Shown here: piece after piece, positions 8,956 to 17,972 of the stretch | Layout: each line of letters opens with the position of its first letter | How positions within the stretch are numbered: the first letter of the stretch is position 1 | NCBI GenBank assembly: GCA_043742825.1 | Contig: JAYTXQ010000227.1 | Coordinates: 1 to 64,000 of the forward strand | DNA from: Acaudatibacter sp043742825 | GTDB taxonomy: Bacteria; Pseudomonadota; Alphaproteobacteria; Caulobacterales; Caulobacteraceae | Direction: 5' to 3' | DNA: 64,000 nucleotides | The notes under the pieces: model-generated | Database searches by the model: none | Told to the model about the DNA's origin: nothing | Seen by the model: the letters and a program-made list of their open reading frames with translations, nothing else | Made by a program: the position numbers and the translations under genes

Positions 8956-9264
8956 TTAGAGAATGAGAGCCTTTACCAGCAGGACCGTGGTCAGGCCGCT
9001 GTTCCATTCGGTGTCGGGATAACGATCAGCTTCCACATAGCGACGTGCCCGACAGAACGCCTGGCTCCTGAGATTAAAAGTGTCGGTCTCGAGCCGCTCG
9101 GCGGCATAAACGGAGGGCCGGTCCTCATCCCTAAATGCCTCGGCGGCCAGCGGCGTGATGTTCGGCAGCCAAGTTCTCTCAAAGGTATCGTACAGGATAG
9201 CCCGTAGAGCCGACGCGTCGGCAGCGAGGGCCTTGCGGATGCGGGTGGGGTCAGGCGGCGGCAT
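8956..9264 (-). pseudogene. GNAT acetyltransferase remnant with in-frame internal deletion
   Basis: The 102-residue frame joins the N-terminus of a GNAT protein (ALAADASALRAILYDTFER, then EDRPSVYAAER, to about residue 58) directly to its C-terminus (LETDTFNLRSQAFCRARRY to LTTVLLVKAL). The middle part of the fold, including the acetyl-CoA pyrophosphate-binding RxxGxG/A segment (roughly 60-65 residues in relatives), is missing. The junction keeps the frame, so a protein can still be made, but it should not bind acetyl-CoA. It begins 6 bases after the enoyl-CoA hydratase stop. Family length is from memory. Confidence 0.7.
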
Positions 9265-9270
9265 AGGACC

Positions 9271-10020
9271 CTAGCTTCGCGTGAAAACCGGTGCACGTTT
9301 CTCGCGGAAGGCCGCTACCGCTTCGCGATGATCGTTACTGGCGCGCAGCTTGCCGACCGCGTCGTGCTCCCAGGTTGCGGCGTCGTGCGGCGAGAGATCA
9401 ATGGCGCGTTCGGCGTATGTTTTCACCGACTCCACCGACAGCGGTGCGCGGCTGGCGATCCGGGTGGCCAGGGCCAGGGCCGCGTCCTGTAGCGTGTCTG
9501 GCGCGTGCAGTGCGGTCACCAGACCCCACCTTTCGGCGACCTGCGCATCATGCGGCAAGCCGGTGAGCAACATGGCCTTGGCGCGCGAGACCCCGATCAG
9601 GCGCGGCAGGCGATAGGCCGAGGCCATCAGACCCATATTCACCCCCGCCGCCACAAAGGTCGCGCCGGTGGCGGCGATGCGGATGTCGCAGCTGAGTGCC
9701 AGTTCCAGCCCGCCGCCCATGCAATGGCCGTTGATGGCGGCAATGACGGGCACGCGTGAGCCGGCCACGGCGGCTATGGCCACCGCGAAGCCCGCACCGG
9801 TTCCGCGCTCACCGCCACCCTTCAGATCGGCCCCGGCGCAAAAGGACACGCCCCGTCCGGTGAGCACGACCACTCTAACGCTAGTATCGGCGTCGCTCTG
9901 GGCAAACGCGTCGGCCAACTGGAGACACATGTTTTGCCCCAGCGGATTCATCGGCGGATTGTCGATCTCCAGCTTGACGACGCCCGCGGCGGGCCGGGAG
10001 ATGTGCACGGTTGCGGTCAC
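9271..10020 (-). CDS. Enoyl-CoA hydratase/isomerase family protein
   Basis: A 249-residue crotonase-fold protein. The oxyanion-hole segments are FCAGADLKGG and INGHCMGGGLELALSCDIRIA (first part about 100-110), with the conserved GGG turn. The open frame extends to 10173, but that part overlaps the CoA-transferase gene and has no crotonase similarity; the GTG at 10020, preceded by gggga about 10 bases upstream, fits the family N-terminus (V-T-A-T-V-H-I). It starts 20 bases after the CoA-transferase stop and is probably in the same operon. Hydration of a trans-2-enoyl-CoA is expected, though isomerase or lyase activity is possible. Confidence 0.82.
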   Translation of the reverse strand: MTATVHISRPAAGVVKLEIDNPPMNPLGQNMCLQLADAFAQSDADTSVRVVVLTGRGVSFCAGADLKGGGERGTGAGFAVAIAAVAGSRVPVIAAINGHCMGGGLELALSCDIRIAATGATFVAAGVNMGLMASAYRLPRLIGVSRAKAMLLTGLPHDAQVAERWGLVTALHAPDTLQDAALALATRIASRAPLSVESVKTYAERAIDLSPHDAATWEHDAVGKLRASNDHREAVAAFREKRAPVFTRS

Positions 10021-10039
10021 GAAGGAATATTCCCCATAA

Positions 10040-11269
10040 TCAGATGATCGCGTCCGCGCGGAGCTGAGCGACCTCGTCATCCCCATAGCCCAACTCAGCG
10101 AGAATCGCATCGGTGTGCTGGCCGGGCTGCGGGGCCGGGGTGTCATAGTGTGGCTCGAGGCCCGACAGTCCAAATGCTTGGCCGACGACCTGAGTTGCCA
10201 GAGGGTCGTGCTTCAGTGTTCGTGCCATGCGCAGATGGCGCACCTGTGGGTCGGCAAACATCTCATCAATGGCATAGACCGGACCGCAGGGGACCCCGGC
10301 ATCGTTAAAGGTTTCGACCCAGTGGCCGGTCGGCTGCAATCTCAGGGCGGCGGCGACCGCAGCGTTGAGCGCACCGCGGTTACGTGCCCGCGCGCCCGCA
10401 GTGGCAAATCGTGCCTCGTCGATCAGGGCCGGCACGTCGGCAGCGCGGCAGAACCGCTCGAACATCTCCTGGCCCAGAACCCCAATATTGACTTGGCTGT
10501 CAGCGGTCTGGAACAGACCCATTGCCGGCGAAGTCGGGTGCAGGTTTCCCTCTTGGCCGGGCGTGAACCCGTCGATCAGATAGCGGGCCGCCTGAAAATC
10601 GAGCAGGGCGATCTGCGCCTGCAATAGCGAGGTGGTGACCCATCGCCCGCGCCCGGTCACGTGACGCTCCAGCAAAGCCGTCATTACCCCTAAGGCGCAA
10701 TAGAGACCGGCGGCGGTATCGGCGATGGCGATGCCGGCGCGCACAGGGCCCTGGCCAGGAAATCCGGTGACCGACATCAACCCGCCCATGCCCTGGGCGA
10801 TCTGATCAATTCCGGGACGATCCGCATAGGGGCCGTCCTCGCCGAACCCGGAGATACTGGCATAGATCAACCGAGGATTGAGCGCGCTCAAGGTTTGATA
10901 ATCTATCTTCAGGCGGCGTTTGACGGCCGGTCGGTAGTTCTCGATCAGAATATCGGCGGTTTCCACCAGATGTAGCAGGACCTGCCGCCCGGCGGGCTGT
11001 TTCAGGTCCAGGGTCAGGCTACGTTTATTGCGATGCAGGTTGCGTGCGTCCGAGCCCAGGCGCGGCATGGCACCATCGCCCTCGCCTGGCGGCTCGATCA
11101 TCACAACGTCCGCCCCCCAGTCAGCGAACTGCCGCACGGCCGTAGGGCCCGAGCGCACTCGGCTCAGATCAATGACTCGCAACCCCTCGAACGGCAGACG
11201 TGCCGAGGCGTCGGTGGTCTCTGGAGTTCGGGGCGCGGTCGCGGGTTCACCCCGGGGCGGCCGGATCAT
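10040..11269 (-). CDS. Class III CoA-transferase (CaiB/BaiF family)
   Basis: A 409-residue family III CoA-transferase that would move CoA from one acyl-CoA to a free acid. The signature N-terminus GLRVIDLSRVRSGPTAVRQF is at about 29-48, followed by ADWGADVVMIEPP; GIDQIAQGMGGLM carries the conserved Asp that forms the acyl-aspartyl anhydride. The first roughly 25 residues are Pro/Thr-rich and not conserved. The start at 11269 overlaps the GlpD stop by 4 bases (ATGA), so translation is probably coupled. The substrate acid cannot be read. Confidence 0.85.
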   Translation of the reverse strand: MIRPPRGEPATAPRTPETTDASARLPFEGLRVIDLSRVRSGPTAVRQFADWGADVVMIEPPGEGDGAMPRLGSDARNLHRNKRSLTLDLKQPAGRQVLLHLVETADILIENYRPAVKRRLKIDYQTLSALNPRLIYASISGFGEDGPYADRPGIDQIAQGMGGLMSVTGFPGQGPVRAGIAIADTAAGLYCALGVMTALLERHVTGRGRWVTTSLLQAQIALLDFQAARYLIDGFTPGQEGNLHPTSPAMGLFQTADSQVNIGVLGQEMFERFCRAADVPALIDEARFATAGARARNRGALNAAVAAALRLQPTGHWVETFNDAGVPCGPVYAIDEMFADPQVRHLRMARTLKHDPLATQVVGQAFGLSGLEPHYDTPAPQPGQHTDAILAELGYGDDEVAQLRADAII

Positions 11270-12783
11270 CGAAAGTCCATGTCACGGGTGTGTTGATCGC
11301 GGCAGATGGCAACCTGCCGCGCGATCTCTGCGGACGACCAGCCGAGCAGAGGGGCCATGGCGTCGGCAGCGGTTTGCAACGCGCCCATTCCAGCATCAAG
11401 GTCGAAGAACGCCCGGCCGCTGCGCCTTACCCACCAGTCTTCTAGGGTGAGCGCGCCCTCGACCAACACGGCATGGATGGCCTGAGCGGAAACACCGCCG
11501 GGGATGGATGCGATATCGGCACCGGCATCGCCACCGATGAGAGGCGTCACCGCCGTCCGGCTGGCCTGTGGCTTGCGGCCCATCGCCAGTTCCACCGCGT
11601 CGACCACGCGCTGCGCCATCTGGCGATAGGCGGTCAGCTTGCCACCGGCTATCGAGATCATGCCGGCAGGTCCGGTCCACAGCTCATCGCGGCGGGAGAT
11701 TTCCGAGGCGCTCTTCCCGGCCTGAGCCACCAGGGGGCGAACGCCCGACCACACTGAAACGATATCGGCGGGCGTGATCGGATCGACTGCGAAGCGGCGG
11801 TTGGTGGCGGCCAATAGATACTCAACGTCCTGAGCGGTGATCGGAGGCCAGGCTTCAGCGTCAGGATGAAAGGTATCGGTGGTACCCAGATAGGTCACCG
11901 GCCCTTTGGGGACCGCAAAGACGCCACGCCCATCGGCGGCATTCATGATGATTGTGCGATTGATTGGCAGCCGCGCGTGGGGGATCACCAAGTGCACCCC
12001 GCGCGCGAGGGTGAGACGGGAGGCAGATCCGGCGTCTTCCATCGCCCTGACGCTATCGGCCCAGGGACCGGCGGCATTGACGATGATGCGGGCCATAAGC
12101 CGAGCCTGCCGGTCCTCGCCTCCCGGCAGAGTGTCCAGGACCTCAAGGCCTGTGGCTTTGTCGCCGTCGCGTATGATCGCTCCGGCCCGCGCATAGCTGG
12201 CCACGACCGCCCCGTCTGTGGCAGCGGAGCGGACATTGGCCAGGGTCAGGCGTGCGTCGTCGGTAAGGTATTCAGGATAAACCACCGCCCCGGCCAGGTC
12301 AGAGGCCGCAAGGGTTGGTTCGCGCATTCGCAGTTGGGCCGCCGACCAGACCTCGTGCCTGTTGGATTTGGCGACGCCGCCCAGCTTTTCGAAGGTCCAC
12401 AAGCCGGCGCGAAGTTTAGCCATCACCGCCGCGTTTTTGGCCGGAATGACAAAGGGGGTCTCGCGCGCCAGGTGTGGGGCGATATGCTGCACAATCGCGC
12501 GCTCCGAGGCTGCCTCGCGCACCAAGGCCAGGTCCCCTTGAGCCAGATACCGCAGCCCGCCATGAATCATTTTCGACGAGCGGCTGGACGTGCCCGCGGC
12601 GAAATCCCGCGCATCAATGAGGGCCACCCGCAGGCCTCGCAAAGCGGCGTCCCGCGCCACGCCCGCCCCGGTGATTCCTGCCCCGATCACCGCCAGATCG
12701 AACACTTCGGCTTCCAGGGCAGCGAACAGGGCATCGCGGTTCCTAAGATCCAGAGCGCCCGACACCGATGCCATCCTGTTCAA
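11266..12783 (-). CDS. glpD: FAD-dependent glycerol-3-phosphate dehydrogenase (GlpD family)
   Basis: A 505-residue flavoprotein with an N-terminal Rossmann motif VIGAGITGAGVARDAAL (about 32-48), the FAD/G3P segment GTSSRSSKMIHGGLRYL, a central LGTTDTF, and the C-terminal GVRPLV and GGKLTAYR motifs of GlpD. It would oxidise glycerol-3-phosphate (or a substituted analogue) to the dihydroxyacetone phosphate level and pass electrons to quinone at the inner membrane face. It is the first gene of the block that continues into CoA-transferase and enoyl-CoA hydratase, which is not a normal glycerol operon. Divergent from the carotenoid oxygenase, with about 80 bases between them. Confidence 0.87.
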   Translation of the reverse strand: MNRMASVSGALDLRNRDALFAALEAEVFDLAVIGAGITGAGVARDAALRGLRVALIDARDFAAGTSSRSSKMIHGGLRYLAQGDLALVREAASERAIVQHIAPHLARETPFVIPAKNAAVMAKLRAGLWTFEKLGGVAKSNRHEVWSAAQLRMREPTLAASDLAGAVVYPEYLTDDARLTLANVRSAATDGAVVASYARAGAIIRDGDKATGLEVLDTLPGGEDRQARLMARIIVNAAGPWADSVRAMEDAGSASRLTLARGVHLVIPHARLPINRTIIMNAADGRGVFAVPKGPVTYLGTTDTFHPDAEAWPPITAQDVEYLLAATNRRFAVDPITPADIVSVWSGVRPLVAQAGKSASEISRRDELWTGPAGMISIAGGKLTAYRQMAQRVVDAVELAMGRKPQASRTAVTPLIGGDAGADIASIPGGVSAQAIHAVLVEGALTLEDWWVRRSGRAFFDLDAGMGALQTAADAMAPLLGWSSAEIARQVAICRDQHTRDMDFR

Positions 12784-12865
12784 ACCCCAGCGAAACGCCT
12801 AATCTTGCTTCCAGACTCTACAGGGCAGGCCATGGCCTGCGCAATCTTCACGAGGCTGACACCCG

Positions 12866-14344
12866 ATGATCCTTGAACGCCTGGCCCCCGTGGTCACCAG
12901 CTTAGCCCCGAGCAACCATCCGTATCTGAACGGGGCCTGGACGCCGTTGCATGAGGAGGTCAACGCTTCTGATTTGCAGGTGATCGAGGGGGCAATCCCC
13001 ACAGACATCGACGGGATTTACCTGCGCAATACTGAAAATCAGGTGCATCAGCCTCTGGGCCGATTCCATCCCTTTGACGGCGACGGGATGATCCATCAGA
13101 TCGAGTTCAGCGGCGGAAAAGCAAGCTATCGCAACCGGTATATTCGTACGCGTGGGTTCCAGGCCGAGCAAGAGGCAGGTGCATCCCTGTGGGGTGGGCT
13201 GGCCGACCCGGTGACCCTGGCCAGGCGGCCCGGGTTCGGCGCGCACGGGGCTTTGAAGGATAGCTCCAGCACCGACGTAATCGTGCACGCCGGGCGCGGA
13301 CTTTCGACCTTTTACCAATGCGGCGAGGGCTATCGCTTTGATCCCCTGACCCTTGAAATGCATGGACAGGAGGCATGGACCCCTATTGACGGGATTTCCG
13401 CGCACCCTAAAGTTGATCTGGCGACGGGCGAGCTTTTGTTTTTCAACTATTCCAAACACGCCCCACACATGCACCTGGGCATTGTCGATAAGCGCAACCA
13501 CCTGACCAGCTATCGCCCGATTCCCTTAGCCGGGCCCCGCTTGCCGCACGACATGGCATTCACCGAAAATTACGCGATACTCAATGACTTACCTGTGTTC
13601 TGGGACGCCGAGCTGTTGAAACGCGACATTCATGCTGTGCGGCTGCACGAAGGCCTGCCGTCGCGTTTCGCTCTGGTGCCGCGCCGGGGCGACGGGCCGA
13701 TCCTGTGGTTCGAGGCGGCCCCCACCTATGTCCTGCACTGGTTGAATGCTTATGAGGATGGAGACGAGGTAATTCTGGATGGTTATTTTCAGGAAGAGCC
13801 CATGCCCAAACCCCATGCCGACGCCCTTCCCGGCTTTGGCCACATGATGGCCTATCTGGACATGCACAGCTTCAAGCCCCGCCTGCATCGCTGGCGCTTT
13901 AACCTCAAGACTGGGGCGACGCGGGAAGAGCGGCTGGACGACCGGATTTTAGAATTCGGCATGATCAATGCCCGCTTTGCCGGCCAACCCTATCGGTATG
14001 GTTATTCCACCACCGCCCTTCCCGGCTGGTTCCTGTTCAACGGCTTTGTCAAACATGACCTGATCAGCGGCGAAAGCTGGAGCTACACCCTCCCCGAAAG
14101 CCGCTACGCCAGCGAAGCCCCTTTCGCACCGCGCGTCGGTGCCACAGCCGAAGATGAGGGCTATCTGGTCAGCTTCGTCACCGACGAAAACACCGGCACC
14201 AGCGAATGCATCTTGCTGGACGCCCAGCGCATCCAGGACGGCCCGGTGTGCAGGGTAGCCCTACCCCACAAACTGTGCAGTGGTACCCACGCCTGGTGGG
14301 CGGACCGGGCGGATTTGGCGGCTGGGCGAGCCGATGCGCCCTGA
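12866..14344 (+). CDS. Carotenoid/lignostilbene cleavage oxygenase family protein
   Basis: A 492-residue seven-bladed propeller non-heme iron oxygenase. The four iron-binding histidines can be placed at His180 (SAHPKVD), His228 (LPHDMAF), His291 (YVLHWLNAYE) and His475 (GTHAWWAD). The N-terminal NHPYLNGAW and the DGDGMIHQI segment are typical of the family. No signal peptide, so cytoplasmic or peripheral. Substrates in alphaproteobacteria include stilbene-type lignin dimers and apocarotenoids; the sequence does not decide. The gene is divergent from glpD and stands alone. Confidence 0.87.
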   Translation: MILERLAPVVTSLAPSNHPYLNGAWTPLHEEVNASDLQVIEGAIPTDIDGIYLRNTENQVHQPLGRFHPFDGDGMIHQIEFSGGKASYRNRYIRTRGFQAEQEAGASLWGGLADPVTLARRPGFGAHGALKDSSSTDVIVHAGRGLSTFYQCGEGYRFDPLTLEMHGQEAWTPIDGISAHPKVDLATGELLFFNYSKHAPHMHLGIVDKRNHLTSYRPIPLAGPRLPHDMAFTENYAILNDLPVFWDAELLKRDIHAVRLHEGLPSRFALVPRRGDGPILWFEAAPTYVLHWLNAYEDGDEVILDGYFQEEPMPKPHADALPGFGHMMAYLDMHSFKPRLHRWRFNLKTGATREERLDDRILEFGMINARFAGQPYRYGYSTTALPGWFLFNGFVKHDLISGESWSYTLPESRYASEAPFAPRVGATAEDEGYLVSFVTDENTGTSECILLDAQRIQDGPVCRVALPHKLCSGTHAWWADRADLAAGRADAP

Positions 14345-14472
14345 CCTGATCCCGGGCGGCGCCAGGACGCCAGACCGACCCCCCGCAGGATGAACACCTG
14401 ATGAACGGCGGGAACCTGCGCCGTTCAGAAACGTTTCCTTATACGCATTTCCAGACCGCAACAGGAGTTGTC

Positions 14473-15678
14473 ATGCGCAAGTTCCAATCCGCCTCATTGG
14501 CCGTTTTAATCGGACTGGGTGCCGCGATGAGTCTCGTCGCGCCAGGGATAAGCCAGGCTCAAGTGAGCATCGGCATCAGCGTCGGCTATGGGCCGCCCGC
14601 CATCCCCTATTACCGGCAACCGGAAATTCCCGGCTACGGCTATATCTGGACACCAGGATATTGGGCCTACGACGACGACTATAGCGATTATTACTGGGTG
14701 CCGGGCACGTGGGTGAGGCCGCCGCGCATCGGCTATCTATGGACGCCTGGATATTGGGGTTATAACGACGGCTCTTACCTGTTCAATCAGGGCTATTGGG
14801 GCTCATCGATCGGTTTCTACGGCGGGATCAATTATGGTTATGGCTACGGCGGCTACGGCTACGATGGCGGCTATTGGAGAGGCCGCGACTTCTATTACAA
14901 CCGCACCGTCAACAATGTCACCAACATCAATATCACTAATGTTTACAACCGCCAGGTGAACACGACGATCAATCATATCAGCTATAATGGCGGCCCAACC
15001 GGTGTGCAGGCGCGACCAACGCCGCAACAACTGGCCGTGACCAACCGACCGCGCCTTCAGCCGACGGCGTTGCAAATGCAGCACCGACAGATGGCCGCGA
15101 CCACCCCCGCCTTGCGAGCCAGTATCAATCACGGTGCCCCGGCGATCGCTGCTACGGCTCAGCCTGGCGTACTGCGCGGACCGGGCGTGATCGCGGCGGC
15201 ACGCCCTGGCGCTCCGTATCACCCAGGCAACAGTTTCGCCCGACCTAACCAATCGCAGCCCCGTCAGGCACAGCAGCCGATGACAAATCCCCAGGGTGAT
15301 CGGGTCTCACAATCCCAGCGTGGGCCATATCACGCCAACGCTCGGGTTAATCCTGACAGCGGATACGGCGGTAATCCAAACTATTATGGCCAGGCGCATC
15401 AGAACCCGAGGCAATCAGTGCCGCGCGACCAGGCTGGACAGCTGCGGGACCGTTCGTACCCGCAACAACAGGGTCATGCCCCGCCGCAGCAACAGTTACG
15501 TGGGCCGCCGCAGCAGCAGTTTCATGGCCCGCCCCAGCAGCAGTTCCGTGCACCGTCGCAGCAACAGTTCCGTGGACCGCCTCCCGGTCAGTCCCACGCG
15601 CCCCCGCCTCAACGGGAGCGAGCCCAACCCCAGTCTCGGCAAGCACCGGAGGATAGACGCGATGGCGGTCGGCAGTAG
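14473..15678 (+). CDS. Secreted YXWGXW-repeat protein with Gln/Pro-rich tail
   Basis: A 401-residue exported protein. A signal peptide covers about 1-29 (Lys/Arg start, Leu/Ala core, ending SQAQ). It is followed by aromatic repeats IWTPGYWAYDD, YWVPGTW, LWTPGYWGYND and FNQGYWG, matching the YXWGXW (WXXGXW) family, then Tyr/Gly-rich and Asn-rich segments, and a long C-terminal tail of repeated PQQQ(L/F)xxPPQQQ units (about 335-375) ending in charged residues. The frame opens at 14401, but the ATG at 14473 has an aggag 6 bases upstream and starts the signal peptide. Function is unknown; such proteins are usually envelope-associated. Low-complexity composition suggests an extended or phase-separating tail. 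Confidence 0.8.
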   Translation: MRKFQSASLAVLIGLGAAMSLVAPGISQAQVSIGISVGYGPPAIPYYRQPEIPGYGYIWTPGYWAYDDDYSDYYWVPGTWVRPPRIGYLWTPGYWGYNDGSYLFNQGYWGSSIGFYGGINYGYGYGGYGYDGGYWRGRDFYYNRTVNNVTNINITNVYNRQVNTTINHISYNGGPTGVQARPTPQQLAVTNRPRLQPTALQMQHRQMAATTPALRASINHGAPAIAATAQPGVLRGPGVIAAARPGAPYHPGNSFARPNQSQPRQAQQPMTNPQGDRVSQSQRGPYHANARVNPDSGYGGNPNYYGQAHQNPRQSVPRDQAGQLRDRSYPQQQGHAPPQQQLRGPPQQQFHGPPQQQFRAPSQQQFRGPPPGQSHAPPPQRERAQPQSRQAPEDRRDGGRQ

Positions 15679-15719
15679 TTAGGCGACCCTCGCTTCGGGC
15701 GGATGATTGTCCTATTGTT

Positions 15720-16697
15720 TCAGGCTAACCCAATCACCGCTCGACGCCGCCGTGCAAATCCGCCCAAGGCGCCAATGCCGATAAACATCAGGGCCCAGGT
15801 TGCCGGCTCAGGCACCCCAAGGGGATTGTAGAGCCAGTTTTCGCTGCCGTTAGTCAGCACCACTTCGCCCAAGTCGTTGATGCCAAAAGCGTTATAGTTG
15901 TTACCGGTCGGCGGGTTCAGGTCGATGAAGCCGTTGGTGAGCAGGTTATAGGTAAAGGGGTGCAATATGGCCCCTGCATCGACCCATTCGCCCACAGCCA
16001 GGCCATTGTTGTTGACCCCCTCCAGATAGGTGCCGTTCACTGCATTGGGGTCATTGACGAAACTATAACCGCCACCGGAATAAACAAAGCCCTGGATCAG
16101 GCCCGCCGACGATGTCCAGCCGATGATCAACCCCGCATCGGTGACCCCGCGCGCCAGGGTGCGGACGCTAAAAACAGGGGACACCGACAGATCGGTGCAG
16201 CTGCCGCCATTAAGGATATAGCCGTGACGGTAGAGATGGCCGCCTGAGTAGAAGAAATAATCTCCGACTATGACGCCACTGGCATTGATCCCTTGAGCGA
16301 TGCCGTTGAGGGGTGCGGAGGTTGCCGGATCCACCAGGGTTGTGACGGCACCTCCGGCGCTGCGCTGGAATTCGGAGGCTGTTCTTAGGTTCAGCGTCGA
16401 GTCGGTGGAATAGCCGGTGATGGTGTTGGCCGCGTTAATCGCCCGGCCCGTCGTGGCGAAGGCACCCGCGTCGGTGAAGGTGGTGTAGACACCAGCAGGG
16501 TCGCGGATGAAAGCCGGGCCGGCAGAGGTCGAGTCGTTGATCGCACCGGTCATATAGCCGGCATTATTGATCGCCAGTACCGCGGTTGTCGTACCGGGCG
16601 CGCCGTAAGCGGCAATCGGGGTGTAGCTGCCCGCAGAGGCTGTCGTCGCGGCCAGCAAAAGTCCTGCTGCGGCGGCAAATAACCGAATTCGTGCCAT
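15720..16697 (-). CDS. Secreted PEPxxWA-CTERM sorting-domain protein
   Basis: A 325-residue exported protein: signal peptide (about 1-22, ending ASA), then a series of strand-rich units with recurring I-N-x-x-G/A-x-I/x-G phrases (AINNAGYMTG, AINAANTITG, GINASGVIVG, GVNNNGLAVGEW, GINDLGEVV), like HAF-type or beta-propeller repeats. The C-terminus holds VPEPATWALM, a hydrophobic helix and a GGFARRRRA basic tail, which is the PEP-CTERM anchor removed by exosortase. No exosortase gene is in the window. Probably displayed at the surface or released with exopolysaccharide. Confidence 0.85.
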   Translation of the reverse strand: MARIRLFAAAAGLLLAATTASAGSYTPIAAYGAPGTTTAVLAINNAGYMTGAINDSTSAGPAFIRDPAGVYTTFTDAGAFATTGRAINAANTITGYSTDSTLNLRTASEFQRSAGGAVTTLVDPATSAPLNGIAQGINASGVIVGDYFFYSGGHLYRHGYILNGGSCTDLSVSPVFSVRTLARGVTDAGLIIGWTSSAGLIQGFVYSGGGYSFVNDPNAVNGTYLEGVNNNGLAVGEWVDAGAILHPFTYNLLTNGFIDLNPPTGNNYNAFGINDLGEVVLTNGSENWLYNPLGVPEPATWALMFIGIGALGGFARRRRAVIGLA

Positions 16698-16752
16698 TTT
16701 GTCTCGTCCTATGGGGTTGGGGCTGTTGGGTTAGGGGCTATCGGATTAGAGG

Positions 16753-17135
16753 CTATTGTGCACCCAGCGTTGGCAAACCGGCGAGCGCATCTTCAGCTGC
16801 TGCCTGGATCGCCTCGGTGCCAGCCGCGCTGGCATCGCTGGTGATCTGGACGCTACCGAGCACGAGATAGGCCGCACCCTCGACACTGCCGGGGCCAGGC
16901 CGCTGGCGTCATCGGCAACTTGCGGCAGGGGTGTTCCACGAGCGCTGATCCGCGCCGAAAGTTAGTACAGGCCGTCGGCGGTCGAGACCGTTATTCTGTC
17001 AGTATCAATGGCGACGTTGCGCGCCTGAAACGCAGCGACCAGCGCGCCGGCGATATCGTCCTCAGTGAGCTGGATGGACTGTCGACCAGGGGCGTCACCC
17101 TCACTCGTCACAGCGGCGTCATCGGCCATCGTCAT
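16753..17135 (-). pseudogene. Decayed small gene of unknown function (in-frame stop plus frameshift)
   Basis: Reading leftwards from the ATG at 17135 (preceded by agaggga) gives 57 residues starting MTMADDAAVTSEG, then a TAA at 16962-16964. The same frame continues with LSARISARGTPLPQVAD, and after a one-base slip near 16882 a second frame continues as GAAYLVLGSVQITSD to a stop at 16753. Together these would make a protein of about 126 residues with acidic, alanine-rich, coding-like composition. I do not recognise the family. Two separate lesions point to a pseudogene. The rest of 16698-17345 shows nothing else I can support. Confidence 0.4.
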
Positions 17136-17345
17136 TCCCTCTTAATGCGGATCGTGCACAGGCGTACAATGAAGCCTGTTTTCAGGTCTGGCTCAAGGGG
17201 GTTGTCAGCGCCGCGGCTCACGCGCTGATGTTGGGTCTGACTATAGGTGTGGTGTGCATGCACTCCGGCACTGGTTCAGGACCCCCCTGGCGTAAACAGT
17301 GGCGGGCCACTAGATTGGTGCCAGAGCCAAATAGGGATAATAGCC

Positions 17346-17972
17346 GTGCATCTGAAACTCAAAAACCTGTCGCGCCTGTGCCTTTTGCTGATCCTGCCGG
17401 CGGCCCTGGCCGGGTGCGGGATCAATGCCATTCCGACAAAACAGGAAGCGGCCAAGGCCAAATGGGGCGAAGTGGAAAATGCTTATCAGCGACGGGCCGA
17501 TCTGATCCCGTCACTTGTCGCCACGGTCAAAGGCTTTGCGGCTCAGGAAAAGAGCGTGTTGGTCGAGGTTACTCAAGCCAGGGCCAGCGCCACGCAGGTA
17601 AAGGTCGATCCTGGCACCCTGACCAATCCCGCCGCCCTGCAGAAATTCGAGCAATCCCAGGGCCAGTTGTCTGGGGCCTTGGGCCGCCTGATGGTGATCC
17701 AGGAGAAGTATCCAGAGTTGAAATCCAACGAAAACTTCCTGGCTTTGCAGTCCCAGCTTGAGGGCACGGAAAACCGCATCGCTGTGGCCAGGCGCGATTA
17801 TATCGACGCAGTGCAAGACTTTAACACCGCGCTGCGCACCTTCCCGACAGTGATCTGGGCCAGCACTTTCTATTCGGCGGAAAAACCCATGGTCACGTTC
17901 ACGGCTGGTGCCGCCGCACAGACTGCGCCAACGGTGAATTTCGATACCCCTGCCACGCCGGCGACAAAGTGA
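17346..17972 (+). CDS. LemA family lipoprotein
   Basis: A 208-residue LemA-family protein. From the GTG at 17346 the N-terminus is a lipoprotein signal, LILPAALAGC, with Cys24 as lipidation site. Next comes the long helical bundle typical of LemA (W-x-x-V-E-N-A-Y-Q-R-R-A-D-L-I-P at about 39-54), with the C-terminal NTALRTFPTVIWA segment. The frame extends upstream to 17247, but that would bury the signal peptide. The stop overlaps the next start (GTGA), so it is coupled to the TPM gene. LemA/TPM pairs occur widely; their role is envelope-related but unclear. Confidence 0.85.
   Translation: MHLKLKNLSRLCLLLILPAALAGCGINAIPTKQEAAKAKWGEVENAYQRRADLIPSLVATVKGFAAQEKSVLVEVTQARASATQVKVDPGTLTNPAALQKFEQSQGQLSGALGRLMVIQEKYPELKSNENFLALQSQLEGTENRIAVARRDYIDAVQDFNTALRTFPTVIWASTFYSAEKPMVTFTAGAAAQTAPTVNFDTPATPATK

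Noticed and set aside
11866..12876. 336-codon plus-strand frame
   Set aside because: It lies antisense to glpD, whose motifs are clear; the translation is Arg/Gly/His-rich without family features, as expected of a GC-rich shadow.
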